A DNA stretch of 62,315 nt from JAYPAN01 sp038123715 (GTDB lineage Bacteria > Pseudomonadota > Alphaproteobacteria > RS24): NCBI GenBank assembly GCA_038123715.1, contig JAYPAN010000008.1, forward strand, positions 1 to 62,315, written 5' to 3'. This document shows, piece by piece, positions 54,051 to 61,899 of the stretch (positions are counted from its first letter, which is position 1; every line of letters begins with the position of its first letter). Both the position numbers and the translations under genes were made by a program. Under the pieces are notes generated by a model. It was not told the DNA's origin. It made no database searches and worked only from the letters and a program-made list of their open reading frames with translations.

Positions 54051-54533
54051 CTAACCGCGCATCAGCCGCGCTTTTTGGCGTTGCCAGTCGCGCTTTTTCT
54101 CTGCTTCGCGCTTATCAGCTTTTTTACGCCCACGCGCCAAACCAAGCAGTAATTTAGCGCGTCCGCGCTCGTTAAAATAGAGTTTTAGCGGCACAAGCGT
54201 CATGCCATCGCGCTGCACAGCCGCCATCAGCCGGTTTATTTCGCGCCGGTGCAGCAGGATTTTGCGCGGTTGCGTCGCCTTGTGATTGAACCGATTACCG
54301 GCATTATATTCGGGAATATCAGCATTCATCAGCCAACCCTCACCATCGCGCACTGTGGCAAAGGCATGCGCCAGCCCCGCCGTCCCTTGGCGCAGCGATT
54401 TGACTTCCGTGCCGCGCAAAACAAGCCCGGCCTCAAGCGTATCAACAATTTCGTAATCACGCCGAGCGCGCCGGTTTTCGGCTATCGCGCCATCACCACC
54501 GGATTTTTTGCGGCCACCGCTTTTTGACGACAT
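54051..54533 (-). CDS. smpB: SsrA-binding protein SmpB
   Basis: Partner of tmRNA in trans-translation ribosome rescue. 160 residues with the OB-fold core NRRARRDYEIVDTLEAGLVL (as NRRARRDYEIVD), GTEVKSLRQG, and the basic C-terminal tail KADKREAEKKRDWQRQK. The first ~15 residues (SSKSGGRKKSGGDGA) are a variable extension. No tmRNA gene is in the window. It follows dapA by 11 bases. Confidence 0.95.
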   Translation of the reverse strand: MSSKSGGRKKSGGDGAIAENRRARRDYEIVDTLEAGLVLRGTEVKSLRQGTAGLAHAFATVRDGEGWLMNADIPEYNAGNRFNHKATQPRKILLHRREINRLMAAVQRDGMTLVPLKLYFNERGRAKLLLGLARGRKKADKREAEKKRDWQRQKARLMRG

Positions 54534-54544
54534 AACATCACCGC

Positions 54545-55429
54545 CTAAAGGTCAAGCCCAGCCAAAGCGGCATCCACTTGCGCGCGCGCCGCCGCGCTGG
54601 CCGGCAAGAGCGGCAGACGGATTTCCTCATCGCATAAGCCAAGCTGCGCCATTGCATATTTCACCGGCGACGGGCTGGTCTCGCAAAACAGCGCGTCAAA
54701 CAAGGGCATAAGCTTGTCCTGCAAGGCCAATGCCGTCGCGAAATCTCCGGCAAGGCAAGCATTTTGCAACGCCGCGCAAAGCTCCGGCGCGACATTGGAG
54801 GCAACCGAAATACAGCCATGCCCGCCTTGTGCCATATAGCCCAAAGCCGTCGCATCCTCGCCGGATAATTGAACAAAATCCGCACCGCAGGCAATCCGAT
54901 GGGCGCTGACACGCGCCAAATCCGCCGTCGCATCTTTCACACCGACAATGTTTTCCAGCTTTGCCAATTGCCCCATTGTTTCAACGCTCATGTCAATTAC
55001 CGAGCGACCGGGAATGTTGTAAATCAAAAGTGGCAGACCGTCCGCCGCATCATTCAAAGCGGTAAAATGGGCAATCAACCCCGCCTGTGTTGGTTTGTTG
55101 TAATAGGGCGTCACATGCAGGGCGGCATCAGCACCGGCCTTTTTGGCATGGGCTGTGAAGGCCAAAGCCTCGGCGGTGGAATTGGAACCGGCACCGGCAA
55201 TAACCGGCACGCGCCCCGCCGCCGCCTCAATGCATAATTCAACAACGCGCTCATGCTCGGCATGGCTCAATGTCGGCGACTCACCCGTCGTGCCGCATGG
55301 AACCAAACCATGCGTGCCAGCAGCAATCTGCCTTTCGACAAGCACAGCCAGCGCCGCTTCATCCACCGCGCCATTTTTGAAAGGCGTTATCAATGCGGTT
55401 ATGGAGCCGCGTAATGTCTCGGTATTCAT
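54545..55429 (-). CDS. dapA: 4-hydroxy-tetrahydrodipicolinate synthase
   Basis: First committed step of lysine/diaminopimelate synthesis: condenses pyruvate with aspartate semialdehyde. 294 residues from ATG 55429 (MNTETLRGSITALITPF). Schiff-base lysine is in NIVGVKDATADL; PCGTTGESPTLSHAEH and VTPYYNKPTQAG (catalytic Tyr) are clear. The frame extends to 55546, where the translation is not family-like. Coupled to smpB. Confidence 0.95.
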   Translation of the reverse strand: MNTETLRGSITALITPFKNGAVDEAALAVLVERQIAAGTHGLVPCGTTGESPTLSHAEHERVVELCIEAAAGRVPVIAGAGSNSTAEALAFTAHAKKAGADAALHVTPYYNKPTQAGLIAHFTALNDAADGLPLLIYNIPGRSVIDMSVETMGQLAKLENIVGVKDATADLARVSAHRIACGADFVQLSGEDATALGYMAQGGHGCISVASNVAPELCAALQNACLAGDFATALALQDKLMPLFDALFCETSPSPVKYAMAQLGLCDEEIRLPLLPASAAARAQVDAALAGLDL

Positions 55430-55519
55430 TTTTCCCGCCGTAAAAACAACTTGCCATCCGGTTTGATGGCGGCAACATAGCATAAAGCATATAAGCGGCA
55501 AGATGATAGGGAGGATTGC

Positions 55520-56287
55520 ATGAGTAGCGAAAGTGAAAACCGGCAAAATGCGGTGATTTTCGGGGTTGGCCCGCGCGCGGGTGTTGGTGCAGAATTATGC
55601 CATCAGGCGGCGGCGCGCGGCTTTCATGTTTTTGTCAACGGGCGCACGGCTGAAAAGCTTGATGCGGTTGTTGCCGATATCACTGCTGCCGGCGGCAAGG
55701 CAACCGCCCTGCCCGCCGATTTGACCAAAGCAGATGAAGTCGCAAACGCGCTCGATATTGTCGCCGCCAGCCAAGGCGGGCTGGAACTGGCGATTTACAA
55801 TGCCGGCAATAATCGCCCCGAACCATTTCTTGATGTCACGCCGGAGGTTTTCGAATCCATGTGGCAGGTGATTTGCTTTGGCGGTTTTCTGGCAGCGCAA
55901 GCGACAATCCGGCTAATGCTTGACGAGCGCGCGAAAGGCACGGCTGCTGCCAGACAATCTTTATTTTTCACCGGTGCCAGCGGCAGCCTGCGCGGCAAGG
56001 CCAATTTTGCCGCCTTTGCCTCGGGCAAGGGCGCATTGCGTATGCTGGTGCAATCGCTGGCGCGCGAGTTTGGGCCGCAAGGCATCCATGTCGCTCATGT
56101 GATTATTGACGGGGTCATTCGCGGCGAAAAAGTCATGTCGCGCTTTGGCGATTATGTCGAAAGTCTGGGCGAGGATGGTGCTTTGCAGATTGATGCCATT
56201 GCCGCGGCTTTTTTCATGCTGCATGACCAGCACCGCACCGCATGGTCCCAGGAAATTGATTTGCGTCCGTTCAAAGAGAATTACTGA
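55520..56287 (+). CDS. SDR family protein without the catalytic tyrosine
   Basis: 255-residue short-chain dehydrogenase fold. The cofactor loop GVGPRAGVGAEL (15-26) and NAG motif (YNAGNN, 93-98) are intact. The active site normally is Ser, then Y-x3-K; here Ser154 and Lys170 are kept (SGSLRGKANF, FASGK), but position 166 is Phe (codon TTT at 56015-56017). It also has the atypical VGPRAGVG rather than the usual GASSGIG. The reaction is therefore doubtful; a reductase with altered mechanism or a non-enzymatic binding role are both possible. It is divergent from dapA and its stop overlaps that of the following lipoprotein by seven bases. Confidence 0.82.
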   Translation: MSSESENRQNAVIFGVGPRAGVGAELCHQAAARGFHVFVNGRTAEKLDAVVADITAAGGKATALPADLTKADEVANALDIVAASQGGLELAIYNAGNNRPEPFLDVTPEVFESMWQVICFGGFLAAQATIRLMLDERAKGTAAARQSLFFTGASGSLRGKANFAAFASGKGALRMLVQSLAREFGPQGIHVAHVIIDGVIRGEKVMSRFGDYVESLGEDGALQIDAIAAAFFMLHDQHRTAWSQEIDLRPFKENY

Positions 56288-57108
56288 CCCGACAGCACCT
56301 CATTGGGCGTCACTCCGGATTCATAAAAAGCGCGCAATCGCTCAAATTGCTCGTCGGAAATTAGCCGCATGTCGCGGGCGCGGGTCAACATGGCCAGCCG
56401 CGCCGCCAGCCCGTCGCCTTGCCCCTGCCCTTCATCAAGGATGCGCTTGGCGTGGGCTTCATTTTCCGCCTGATAAGCGCCGGTCAGAATGGGCGGCATT
56501 TGATTGAGCGCCAAAGTCATTTCAACATTGCGTTGGCAGGATTTGATTTCCCGCGCGCGCCTTGGCGCATTCAAATCGGTCAATTTTTCCGTTGGCTCGA
56601 ATTCAGCCTTGGCAAGCTGCTCGCAAACATCGCGGCGCGACAGGGGCAGCGCGTAACAAAGTTCAAACGCGACCGGCTCGGCTTCGCGCGCGCCCAAGAC
56701 AAGCCGGTAACGCGGCGGCACATATTTGAACCAGAAATCCTCACAAGCCGCTTGCGCTTTAACACGGCGTTCGGCCTTGACCGGTTCACAAATACCGCGC
56801 CGCCGCGCCTCATTCTGCCAGCTTGCCGGGCCACGCCAGATTTCGGGGCGCGCCTCATCGCTCACGCGCGCGCAAATATCAAGCCCGCTTAAAGTCCGCA
56901 AAAATGGAATACAAATGCCGCGCCGACGCGCTTCATTTTGCAATGCCGCATCACCGCGCCAAAGTTCTGGATTTGCGCTGTCGGTCACGGCCGCGCATAA
57001 ATCGGCATCGGACAGCGACCCCGCATCAACCTGCACCGGCGCGCTGGCGATATTGGGTTTGGCCTTTTCATCGGCGCAGCCGGCCAGCATCAAAATCGGC
57101 ATCAAAGC
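56281..57108 (-). CDS. lipoprotein with a duplicated Cys-containing motif, 5' end in gap
   Basis: Coding sequence of 275 codons, cut by the gap only at its extreme N-terminus. The first residues seen are ALMPILMLAGCADE, so the signal peptide and lipobox are almost complete and only about the first ten residues are missing. Two copies of a 33-residue unit with a period of 41 (56782-57003) share LC-x26-RRRGIC and ELWRG/EIWRG with QNEARRRGIC. A helical C-terminal half with further cysteines (ACEDFWFKYVPP, ELCYALPLS, DVCEQLAKAE) follows. Unrecognised. Probably a periplasm-facing protein held by disulfides. Confidence 0.7.
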   Translation of the reverse strand, partial: ALMPILMLAGCADEKAKPNIASAPVQVDAGSLSDADLCAAVTDSANPELWRGDAALQNEARRRGICIPFLRTLSGLDICARVSDEARPEIWRGPASWQNEARRRGICEPVKAERRVKAQAACEDFWFKYVPPRYRLVLGAREAEPVAFELCYALPLSRRDVCEQLAKAEFEPTEKLTDLNAPRRAREIKSCQRNVEMTLALNQMPPILTGAYQAENEAHAKRILDEGQGQGDGLAARLAMLTRARDMRLISDEQFERLRAFYESGVTPNEVLSGQ

Positions 57109-57208
57109 NNNNNNNNNNNNNNNNNNNNNNNNNNNNNNNNNNNNNNNNNNNNNNNNNNNNNNNNNNNNNNNNNNNNNNNNNNNNNNNNNNNNNNNNNNNN
57201 NNNNNNNN
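57109..57208. other. assembly gap (100 N)
   Basis: Exactly 100 N, a standard scaffold gap of unknown true length. It hides the first codons of the lipoprotein and the promoter region shared with the divergent sixA gene. Confidence 0.99.
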
Positions 57209-57760
57209 ATGCAAGCATCAGTGCCATCACCAAGCGTCATTCTCTGGCGACACGCCAAATCCGATTGGAGTCATACCGGTCTGGCTGACCATGACCGCCC
57301 GCTTAATGGGCGCGGCCTGAGCGACCGGCACGCAATGGGCGTCTATATCGCCAAGCATTTCAAGCCGGATATTATTCTTTGTTCAACGGCTAGGCGGGCG
57401 CAGGAGACGCTTGCCGCCTATCCATTGCGCGCCGAGACAAAAATAGTGGATATTGAAGCACTGTATCATTGCGCGCCGGAAACATTATTGTCTTGCGCGC
57501 GTCAATATGGGCCGGGCCATGCCTGCCTGATGCTGGTCGGGCATAATCCCGGCATGGAAATGCTGGCCAAATCCATGCGGTTAACTGCGCCCATTATCGC
57601 CGCGCGTTTTGCCGATAAATATGCAACATGCCGCGTCGCCCACTTGCAATGGCCGAGTGACAGGGAGTCGGGTAATTTGGGGCTGAGTGGCTGGGCGGAT
57701 ATTGAGCCAAACAATGGGGCCTTCACCCATTATCAAGCACCCAAATTGTTGACTGCCTAA
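57209..57760 (+). CDS. sixA: histidine phosphatase, SixA-like
   Basis: Phosphohistidine phosphatase of the RHG superfamily, 183 residues. Motifs: WRHAKSDW near residue 13 with catalytic His, DRPLNGRG, CSTARRAQETL, and VGHNPGMEML with the second His. SixA of E. coli dephosphorylates phosphotransfer proteins; here the substrate is unknown. The ATG follows the gap directly, so the start and ribosome site cannot be verified; a few residues may be missing. Confidence 0.85.
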   Translation: MQASVPSPSVILWRHAKSDWSHTGLADHDRPLNGRGLSDRHAMGVYIAKHFKPDIILCSTARRAQETLAAYPLRAETKIVDIEALYHCAPETLLSCARQYGPGHACLMLVGHNPGMEMLAKSMRLTAPIIAARFADKYATCRVAHLQWPSDRESGNLGLSGWADIEPNNGAFTHYQAPKLLTA

Positions 57761-57781
57761 TAAATTGAATGCCCAATGAAT

Positions 57782-57805
57782 AGGGCGGGTCACATGGCCC
57801 GCCCT
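57782..57805. terminator. GC hairpin between sixA and aldehyde dehydrogenase
   Basis: Eight-pair inverted repeat AGGGCGGG/CCCGCCCT (57782-57789 and 57798-57805) between convergent stops. No long T tract on either side, so Rho-independent activity is uncertain. Confidence 0.5.
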
Positions 57806-57828
57806 CTCATGCGTGCTATCGGCGACAG

Positions 57829-59235
57829 CTAGGCTGAACGGGCTATGTTAATGACTTTTTTCTGGGTAAATTCATACAGGCCATCCATACCCAATTCCGT
57901 GCCGAGACCGGAGTTTTTGGCACCACCAAATGGCACATGCGGCTGCAAATCCGCATGTTTATTGACCCAAATCGTGCCGCTTTCCACCTTGGTTGCCACA
58001 TCATAGGCGCGCTGTGTATCCGACGACCAGACCGAGCCGCCAAGCCCAAAATCTGTGTCATTGGCACGCTCAATCACATCACCGACATCATCATATTTAA
58101 TGACCGGCAGCACCGGGCCGAATTGCTCTTCCGCCACAAGACGGCTGTCATCGGCAATGTCGCGGACAATGGTTGGTGGCACAAAATAGCCCTTGCCTTT
58201 CGACGCTGCACCACCGGCAATGACTTTGCCATCTTGATGGGCGACTTCCAGATAGTCCTTGATTTTATCATATTGCATTTTGTTTTGCAGCGGCCCGATT
58301 TGCGTACCCTGCTGAAGCCCGTCGCCAACAACGGCCTGCTTGGCCAGCTTGGCCAATTCATCGCACAGCCGGTCATAAATGCTTTCATGGGCATAGACTC
58401 GCTTCATCGCAATGCATATTTGGCCATTATTGCCAAAAGCGCCTTGGAAGATTTGCGGCGCAATAGCCTCGACATCAACATCATCTAGCACAATGCCAGC
58501 ATCATTGCCGCCAAGTTCCAGCGTAATGCGCTTCAACGTGCTGGCAGCCGAGGCCATGACTTTCTGCCCGGTCGCGGTAGAGCCAGTGAAGGAGATTTTA
58601 TCAATACCCTCGTGGATCGTCATTTTGCCGCCTAAATCATTCTGATCGGCAATTATATTGACCACACCGGCAGGCAAAATATCGGCAATTAACTGGCCGA
58701 ATAGCAAAGTGCTGAGCGGAGTTGTCGGCGCGGGCTTGATAATAATTGTATTGCCCGCCATGAGCGCGGCGGGTAATTTGAAGCCGAGCAGAATAAGCGG
58801 GAAATTCCAAGGAATAATCGCCCCCACAACGCCAATCGGCTTGCGATGCAGTTCAACGCGCTGTGTGTCACTATCTTCCAAAACTTCTACCGGTAAATCG
58901 AGACTTTGGAAATAGCGGAAAAAAGCTGCCATGCCCATCACCTCACCCATGGCATCCTGTAAGGGCTTGCCCTGTTCTTGCGTTAGCACGCGCGCCAATT
59001 CCTCGCCATTGGCTTCGACTGTATCGGCGATTTTATTAAGCGAGGCACGGCGTTCATCGATTGATGTCTCACGCCAGCCAACAAAAGCTGCCGACGCGGC
59101 CCCAACCGCCTCATCAAGCTGTGCTTCTGATGCGACCGGGCATTGCGCCAGCACATCTTCATTGGCCGGATTAACCACCGGCATGGTGCTAGCACCGTCA
59201 ACCAGCGCCCCATTGATAAGAAGTTTCAAATCCAT
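57829..59235 (-). CDS. aldehyde dehydrogenase
   Basis: NAD(P)-dependent oxidation of an aldehyde to its acid. 468 residues from ATG 59235, which has GGGAGG upstream. Catalytic cysteine in GNNGQICIAMKRV, general base Glu in ITLELGGNDAGIV, cofactor loop FTGSTATGQKV, and VNKHADLQPHVPFGGAKNSG near the end. Within 0.8 kb, on the other strand, is a CYP153-type gene, so fatty aldehyde is a reasonable substrate. The frame reaches 59379 without family similarity. Semialdehyde dehydrogenases of this group are an alternative. Confidence 0.9.
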   Translation of the reverse strand: MDLKLLINGALVDGASTMPVVNPANEDVLAQCPVASEAQLDEAVGAASAAFVGWRETSIDERRASLNKIADTVEANGEELARVLTQEQGKPLQDAMGEVMGMAAFFRYFQSLDLPVEVLEDSDTQRVELHRKPIGVVGAIIPWNFPLILLGFKLPAALMAGNTIIIKPAPTTPLSTLLFGQLIADILPAGVVNIIADQNDLGGKMTIHEGIDKISFTGSTATGQKVMASAASTLKRITLELGGNDAGIVLDDVDVEAIAPQIFQGAFGNNGQICIAMKRVYAHESIYDRLCDELAKLAKQAVVGDGLQQGTQIGPLQNKMQYDKIKDYLEVAHQDGKVIAGGAASKGKGYFVPPTIVRDIADDSRLVAEEQFGPVLPVIKYDDVGDVIERANDTDFGLGGSVWSSDTQRAYDVATKVESGTIWVNKHADLQPHVPFGGAKNSGLGTELGMDGLYEFTQKKVINIARSA

Positions 59236-59252
59236 AATATCCTCCCTTAATG

Positions 59253-59279
59253 TTGCGGAGCAACGCCAGCCAGCGTTGC
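59253..59279 (-). promoter_or_regulatory. overlapping hairpins in the aldehyde dehydrogenase leader
   Basis: In the mRNA direction the leader reads GCAACGC, spacer, GCGTTGC, TCC, GCAAC, then the Shine-Dalgarno GGGAGG. The middle segment can pair either with the first (7 pairs) or with the last (GTTGC/GCAAC, 5 pairs), so the two hairpins exclude each other. The second ends five bases before the ribosome site. This resembles an RNA switch but no ligand or protein is proposed. Confidence 0.35.
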
Positions 59280-59330
59280 ACAGGCAATGATGTGAAAATG
59301 TTAGAAGCAAATGCTGCGTCTGCCAATTAA

Positions 59331-59369
59331 AATAAAAAATCGCCAATGAGCACGACGGCTCATTGGCGA
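59331..59369 (-). terminator. strong intrinsic terminator after the three-helix gene
   Basis: Perfect 12-base inverted repeat TCGCCAATGAGC/GCTCATTGGCGA (59340-59351 and 59358-59369) with a six-base loop. On the minus strand it is followed by TTTTTTATTTTAATT. It lies 29 bases past the stop of the gene at 59399 and just upstream of the aldehyde dehydrogenase promoter region. Confidence 0.9.
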
Positions 59370-59398
59370 CAATTGTCAAGCATCAAAGACGCAGGCGA

Positions 59399-59821
59399 TT
59401 ATTCACTTGGCTGTTTGGGTGACCAAATCATACCCATCATCATCGCCGTAACAACCAAAAGGAATACATAGGCAAGCGGGCCGATGCCTGTCGGCTCAGT
59501 TGACCCAACGTAGGTAATGAAACCCTGTGCCGTATCGGAAATCTCTGTGCCGCTTTCCTGAAGCTGGCTGAAAGCCCGCGCGGTCAACGGTCGCGCATTG
59601 CTCATCACTGTCCACATTCCATAGACGAAAAACACATTCAGCAGGCAAAATGCCGATGACAGTGCCTTGGTGACAATATTGGGTTCTTCGCCGCTAACCG
59701 GTGTACGTGTCTGCATAGCAGTTCGCAAGGACAGCCAAATAATCAACACCGTTGCAATCAGCGTTAGTCCATTGGCAATCCGCGCATTCTGAAACAATGT
59801 CCAGATTTGATACTCTTCCAT
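59399..59821 (-). CDS. unrecognised three-helix membrane protein
   Basis: 140-residue protein from ATG 59821, preceded by AAGGAGAGG. Three hydrophobic helices: LTLIATVLIIWLSL (about 19-32), ALSSAFCLLNVFFVYGMW (about 53-70) and PLAYVFLLVVTAMMMGMIW (about 115-133). Between helices two and three is a Ser/Thr-rich loop (LQESGTEISDTAQGFITYVG). No catalytic motif seen. It has its own strong terminator and was probably transcribed alone or with something hidden in the gap. It lies between a P450 and an aldehyde dehydrogenase. I do not recognise the family. Confidence 0.72.
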   Translation of the reverse strand: MEEYQIWTLFQNARIANGLTLIATVLIIWLSLRTAMQTRTPVSGEEPNIVTKALSSAFCLLNVFFVYGMWTVMSNARPLTARAFSQLQESGTEISDTAQGFITYVGSTEPTGIGPLAYVFLLVVTAMMMGMIWSPKQPSE

Positions 59822-59849
59822 TTCCCTCTCCTTGATATTCAAAGTTAAT

Positions 59850-59949
59850 NNNNNNNNNNNNNNNNNNNNNNNNNNNNNNNNNNNNNNNNNNNNNNNNNNN
59901 NNNNNNNNNNNNNNNNNNNNNNNNNNNNNNNNNNNNNNNNNNNNNNNNN
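59850..59949. other. assembly gap (100 N)
   Basis: Exactly 100 N. It removes the 5' end of the P450 gene and the region upstream of the three-helix protein gene; the true distance is unknown. Confidence 0.99.
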
Positions 59950-61119
59950 CGCCGCGAAGCACCCGTTCATTACACACCCGATAGCGCCAATGGGCCGTTT
60001 TGGTCGGTCACCAGCCATAATTTCATCAAACAGGTTGATACCGACCACAAGCGGTTTTCCTCCGAGCGTGGCGGCATTTCCATTGTCGATACACCGCCGC
60101 CCGCCAAGGAACCCAAGCCTGGCGATGACGGGATATCCATTGCCGCCAAAAGCTTTATCAATATGGACGAACCGGAGCATAAGAAGCAGCGTCTGGCCGT
60201 ATCGCCCTCGGTTTCGCCGAGAAATCTGGCCGAGTTTGAGCCGCTTATCCGCGAACGCGCAGCCGATATTCTTGACAATCTGCCGGTGGACGAGACTTTT
60301 AACTGGGTCGATAAAGTCTCAATTGACCTGACAGCGCGCATGCTGGCAACGCTGTTCGGTTTCCCGCTTGAAGAACGGCACAAGCTCATTCACTGGTCGG
60401 ATTTGACTACCAATGTGCCGCAAGTGACCGGTGATGCTTCAATCGACATGAAAGCGCGGCGTGAAGAATTGCTCAATGCGGCGGGCATATTTTACGGCCT
60501 GTGGGAAGCGCGGGCGCAGGAACCACCGCAATTTGATTTGATTTCCATGCTGATTCACAATCCGGAAACAGCAAAAATGAATGAAGACCCTGCCCTGTTT
60601 CTCGGCAATATCTTGTTGCTGATTGTCGGCGGCAATGACACAACGCGCAATAGCATCAGTGGCGGTGTTCTGGCGCTGAACCAGTTTCCCGACCAATTTG
60701 AAAAGCTTCGCAAGACCCACGCGCTTATCCCCAATATGGTGTCGGAAATGATACGTTGGCAAACTCCGGTGATACATATGCGGCGCACGGCGACGGAAGA
60801 TGTCGAGCTGGGCGGGCAGCTCATCCGCGAGGGTGAAAAAGTTATTATGTGGTATTTATCTGGCAATCGTGATGCATCGGTTTTCGACAATGCCGATGCG
60901 CTGGTGATTGACCGGCCCAATGCGCGTGAGCATGTTGCATTTGGTTTTGGCGTGCACCGGTGCATGGGCAACCGATTGGCCGAATTGCAACTGCAGATTT
61001 TGTGGGAGGAAATCCTCAAACGCTTTGCTCATGTTGAAGTGGTCGGCCCGGTGGAACGCAGCTCCAATAATTTCATTCGCGGCATCAAAGACCTACCTGT
61101 GAGGTTACATTCTTTATAA
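59950..61119 (+). CDS. cytochrome P450, CYP153-like, 5' end in gap
   Basis: Heme monooxygenase; CYP153 proteins hydroxylate the terminal carbon of n-alkanes and fatty acids with a ferredoxin and its reductase. The 389 codons after the gap are open in one frame. Early residues are PVHYTPDSANGPFWSVTSHN and KSFINMDEPEHKKQR, the usual P450 beginning. The I helix is LLLIVGGNDTTRNSISGG, where GGNDTTRNS is characteristic of CYP153. K-helix EMIRWQTPVIHMRRTA and heme loop FGFGVHRCMGNRLAELQ with the axial cysteine follow. Perhaps 40-60 N-terminal residues are missing. No ferredoxin gene is nearby in this window. Confidence 0.88.
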   Translation, partial: RREAPVHYTPDSANGPFWSVTSHNFIKQVDTDHKRFSSERGGISIVDTPPPAKEPKPGDDGISIAAKSFINMDEPEHKKQRLAVSPSVSPRNLAEFEPLIRERAADILDNLPVDETFNWVDKVSIDLTARMLATLFGFPLEERHKLIHWSDLTTNVPQVTGDASIDMKARREELLNAAGIFYGLWEARAQEPPQFDLISMLIHNPETAKMNEDPALFLGNILLLIVGGNDTTRNSISGGVLALNQFPDQFEKLRKTHALIPNMVSEMIRWQTPVIHMRRTATEDVELGGQLIREGEKVIMWYLSGNRDASVFDNADALVIDRPNAREHVAFGFGVHRCMGNRLAELQLQILWEEILKRFAHVEVVGPVERSSNNFIRGIKDLPVRLHSL

Positions 61120-61236
61120 ATCATTTTTTTTCATGCGCGCGCAACTCTCATCAAACGTCGCATCTTTTTGCCCAGCTCGTTGTCGTTGGTAGCGATTTGA
61201 ATTTCGCGTTCTAGTTTAAAGCTAGCTAACTCTGGC

Positions 61237-61857
61237 TCACCTGGCCAAGGCCCTGCCAATTCTGAGTGATATAAGGATAATGACCAGAAAGCCGATCACC
61301 CCTAAAGTATCACCGACAAGGTAATAAATGAGGGTTCGCAACTGGGTTTCTTTATCAATAATGGCGGCCAATATGACAGAATTACCTATCGCATTAAAAA
61401 CTGAAGCCACAAAACCCAGCAGAATAAGACTTCGCCAGTGCGAAATTGAAAGATTCTGAATAGACAGGTCAATTTTGCCAAAGTCAAAAAAGAGAATTGC
61501 GAAATAGGCACAAAAGGTTCCGGTTAGAACAAGCAAATAGTTCAAATAAACCGGCTCTGCGTGCCAATAAAATAATCGGTAAATTACCAGGCTGGCGGCT
61601 AAAAGAGGAATGATAGCCCTTTCTCTCAAGACCCAAATAGAGACAACACGAACGCCGTGCGGCAAAAACAGAAGTGCCGCAAAAGTTGAGTTTTCTGGTA
61701 AAAAGAGTCCTTGCATTGGATACACTGAGTATTGCACCACCAGAAACATGGACACATAGCCGAAAAACACAAAGCAGAATTCTGTTACTGAGAATGAAAA
61801 TACGTTTTTTAATAGGGGCATGTAAGACATGTTCGGAAGGTAGTTTTGTTGCTGCAT
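61237..61857 (-). CDS. MASE1-like integral membrane protein
   Basis: About 206-residue protein (from ATG 61857; TTG 61884 and ATG 61830 are alternatives, none with a clear ribosome site). Six or seven transmembrane helices with no cytoplasmic output domain. LPHGVRVVSIWVLRERAIIPLLA resembles the MASE1 sensor module (here shown as LPHGVRVVSIWVLRER, about residues 70-85), normally fused to kinases or cyclases. Lower GC than the rest of the window, with Ile and Phe-rich AT-biased codons. It follows the HTH gene by about 40 bases on the same strand. The function is not known; a membrane sensor for the partner regulator is plausible. Confidence 0.6.
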   Translation of the reverse strand: MQQQNYLPNMSYMPLLKNVFSFSVTEFCFVFFGYVSMFLVVQYSVYPMQGLFLPENSTFAALLFLPHGVRVVSIWVLRERAIIPLLAASLVIYRLFYWHAEPVYLNYLLVLTGTFCAYFAILFFDFGKIDLSIQNLSISHWRSLILLGFVASVFNAIGNSVILAAIIDKETQLRTLIYYLVGDTLGVIGFLVIILISLRIGRALAR

Positions 61858-61899
61858 TCGACAAAAAATAAAAAGGAAGCTCAACCTTTTCTTTCAAAT

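Noticed and set aside
56726..57258. Frames joining sequence across the 100-N gap
   Set aside because: The N run is a placeholder of arbitrary length, so a reading frame across it is meaningless.
59845..60389. Minus-strand frames over the P450 start, partly through N
   Set aside because: Read through the gap or antisense to a clear P450; no protein pattern.
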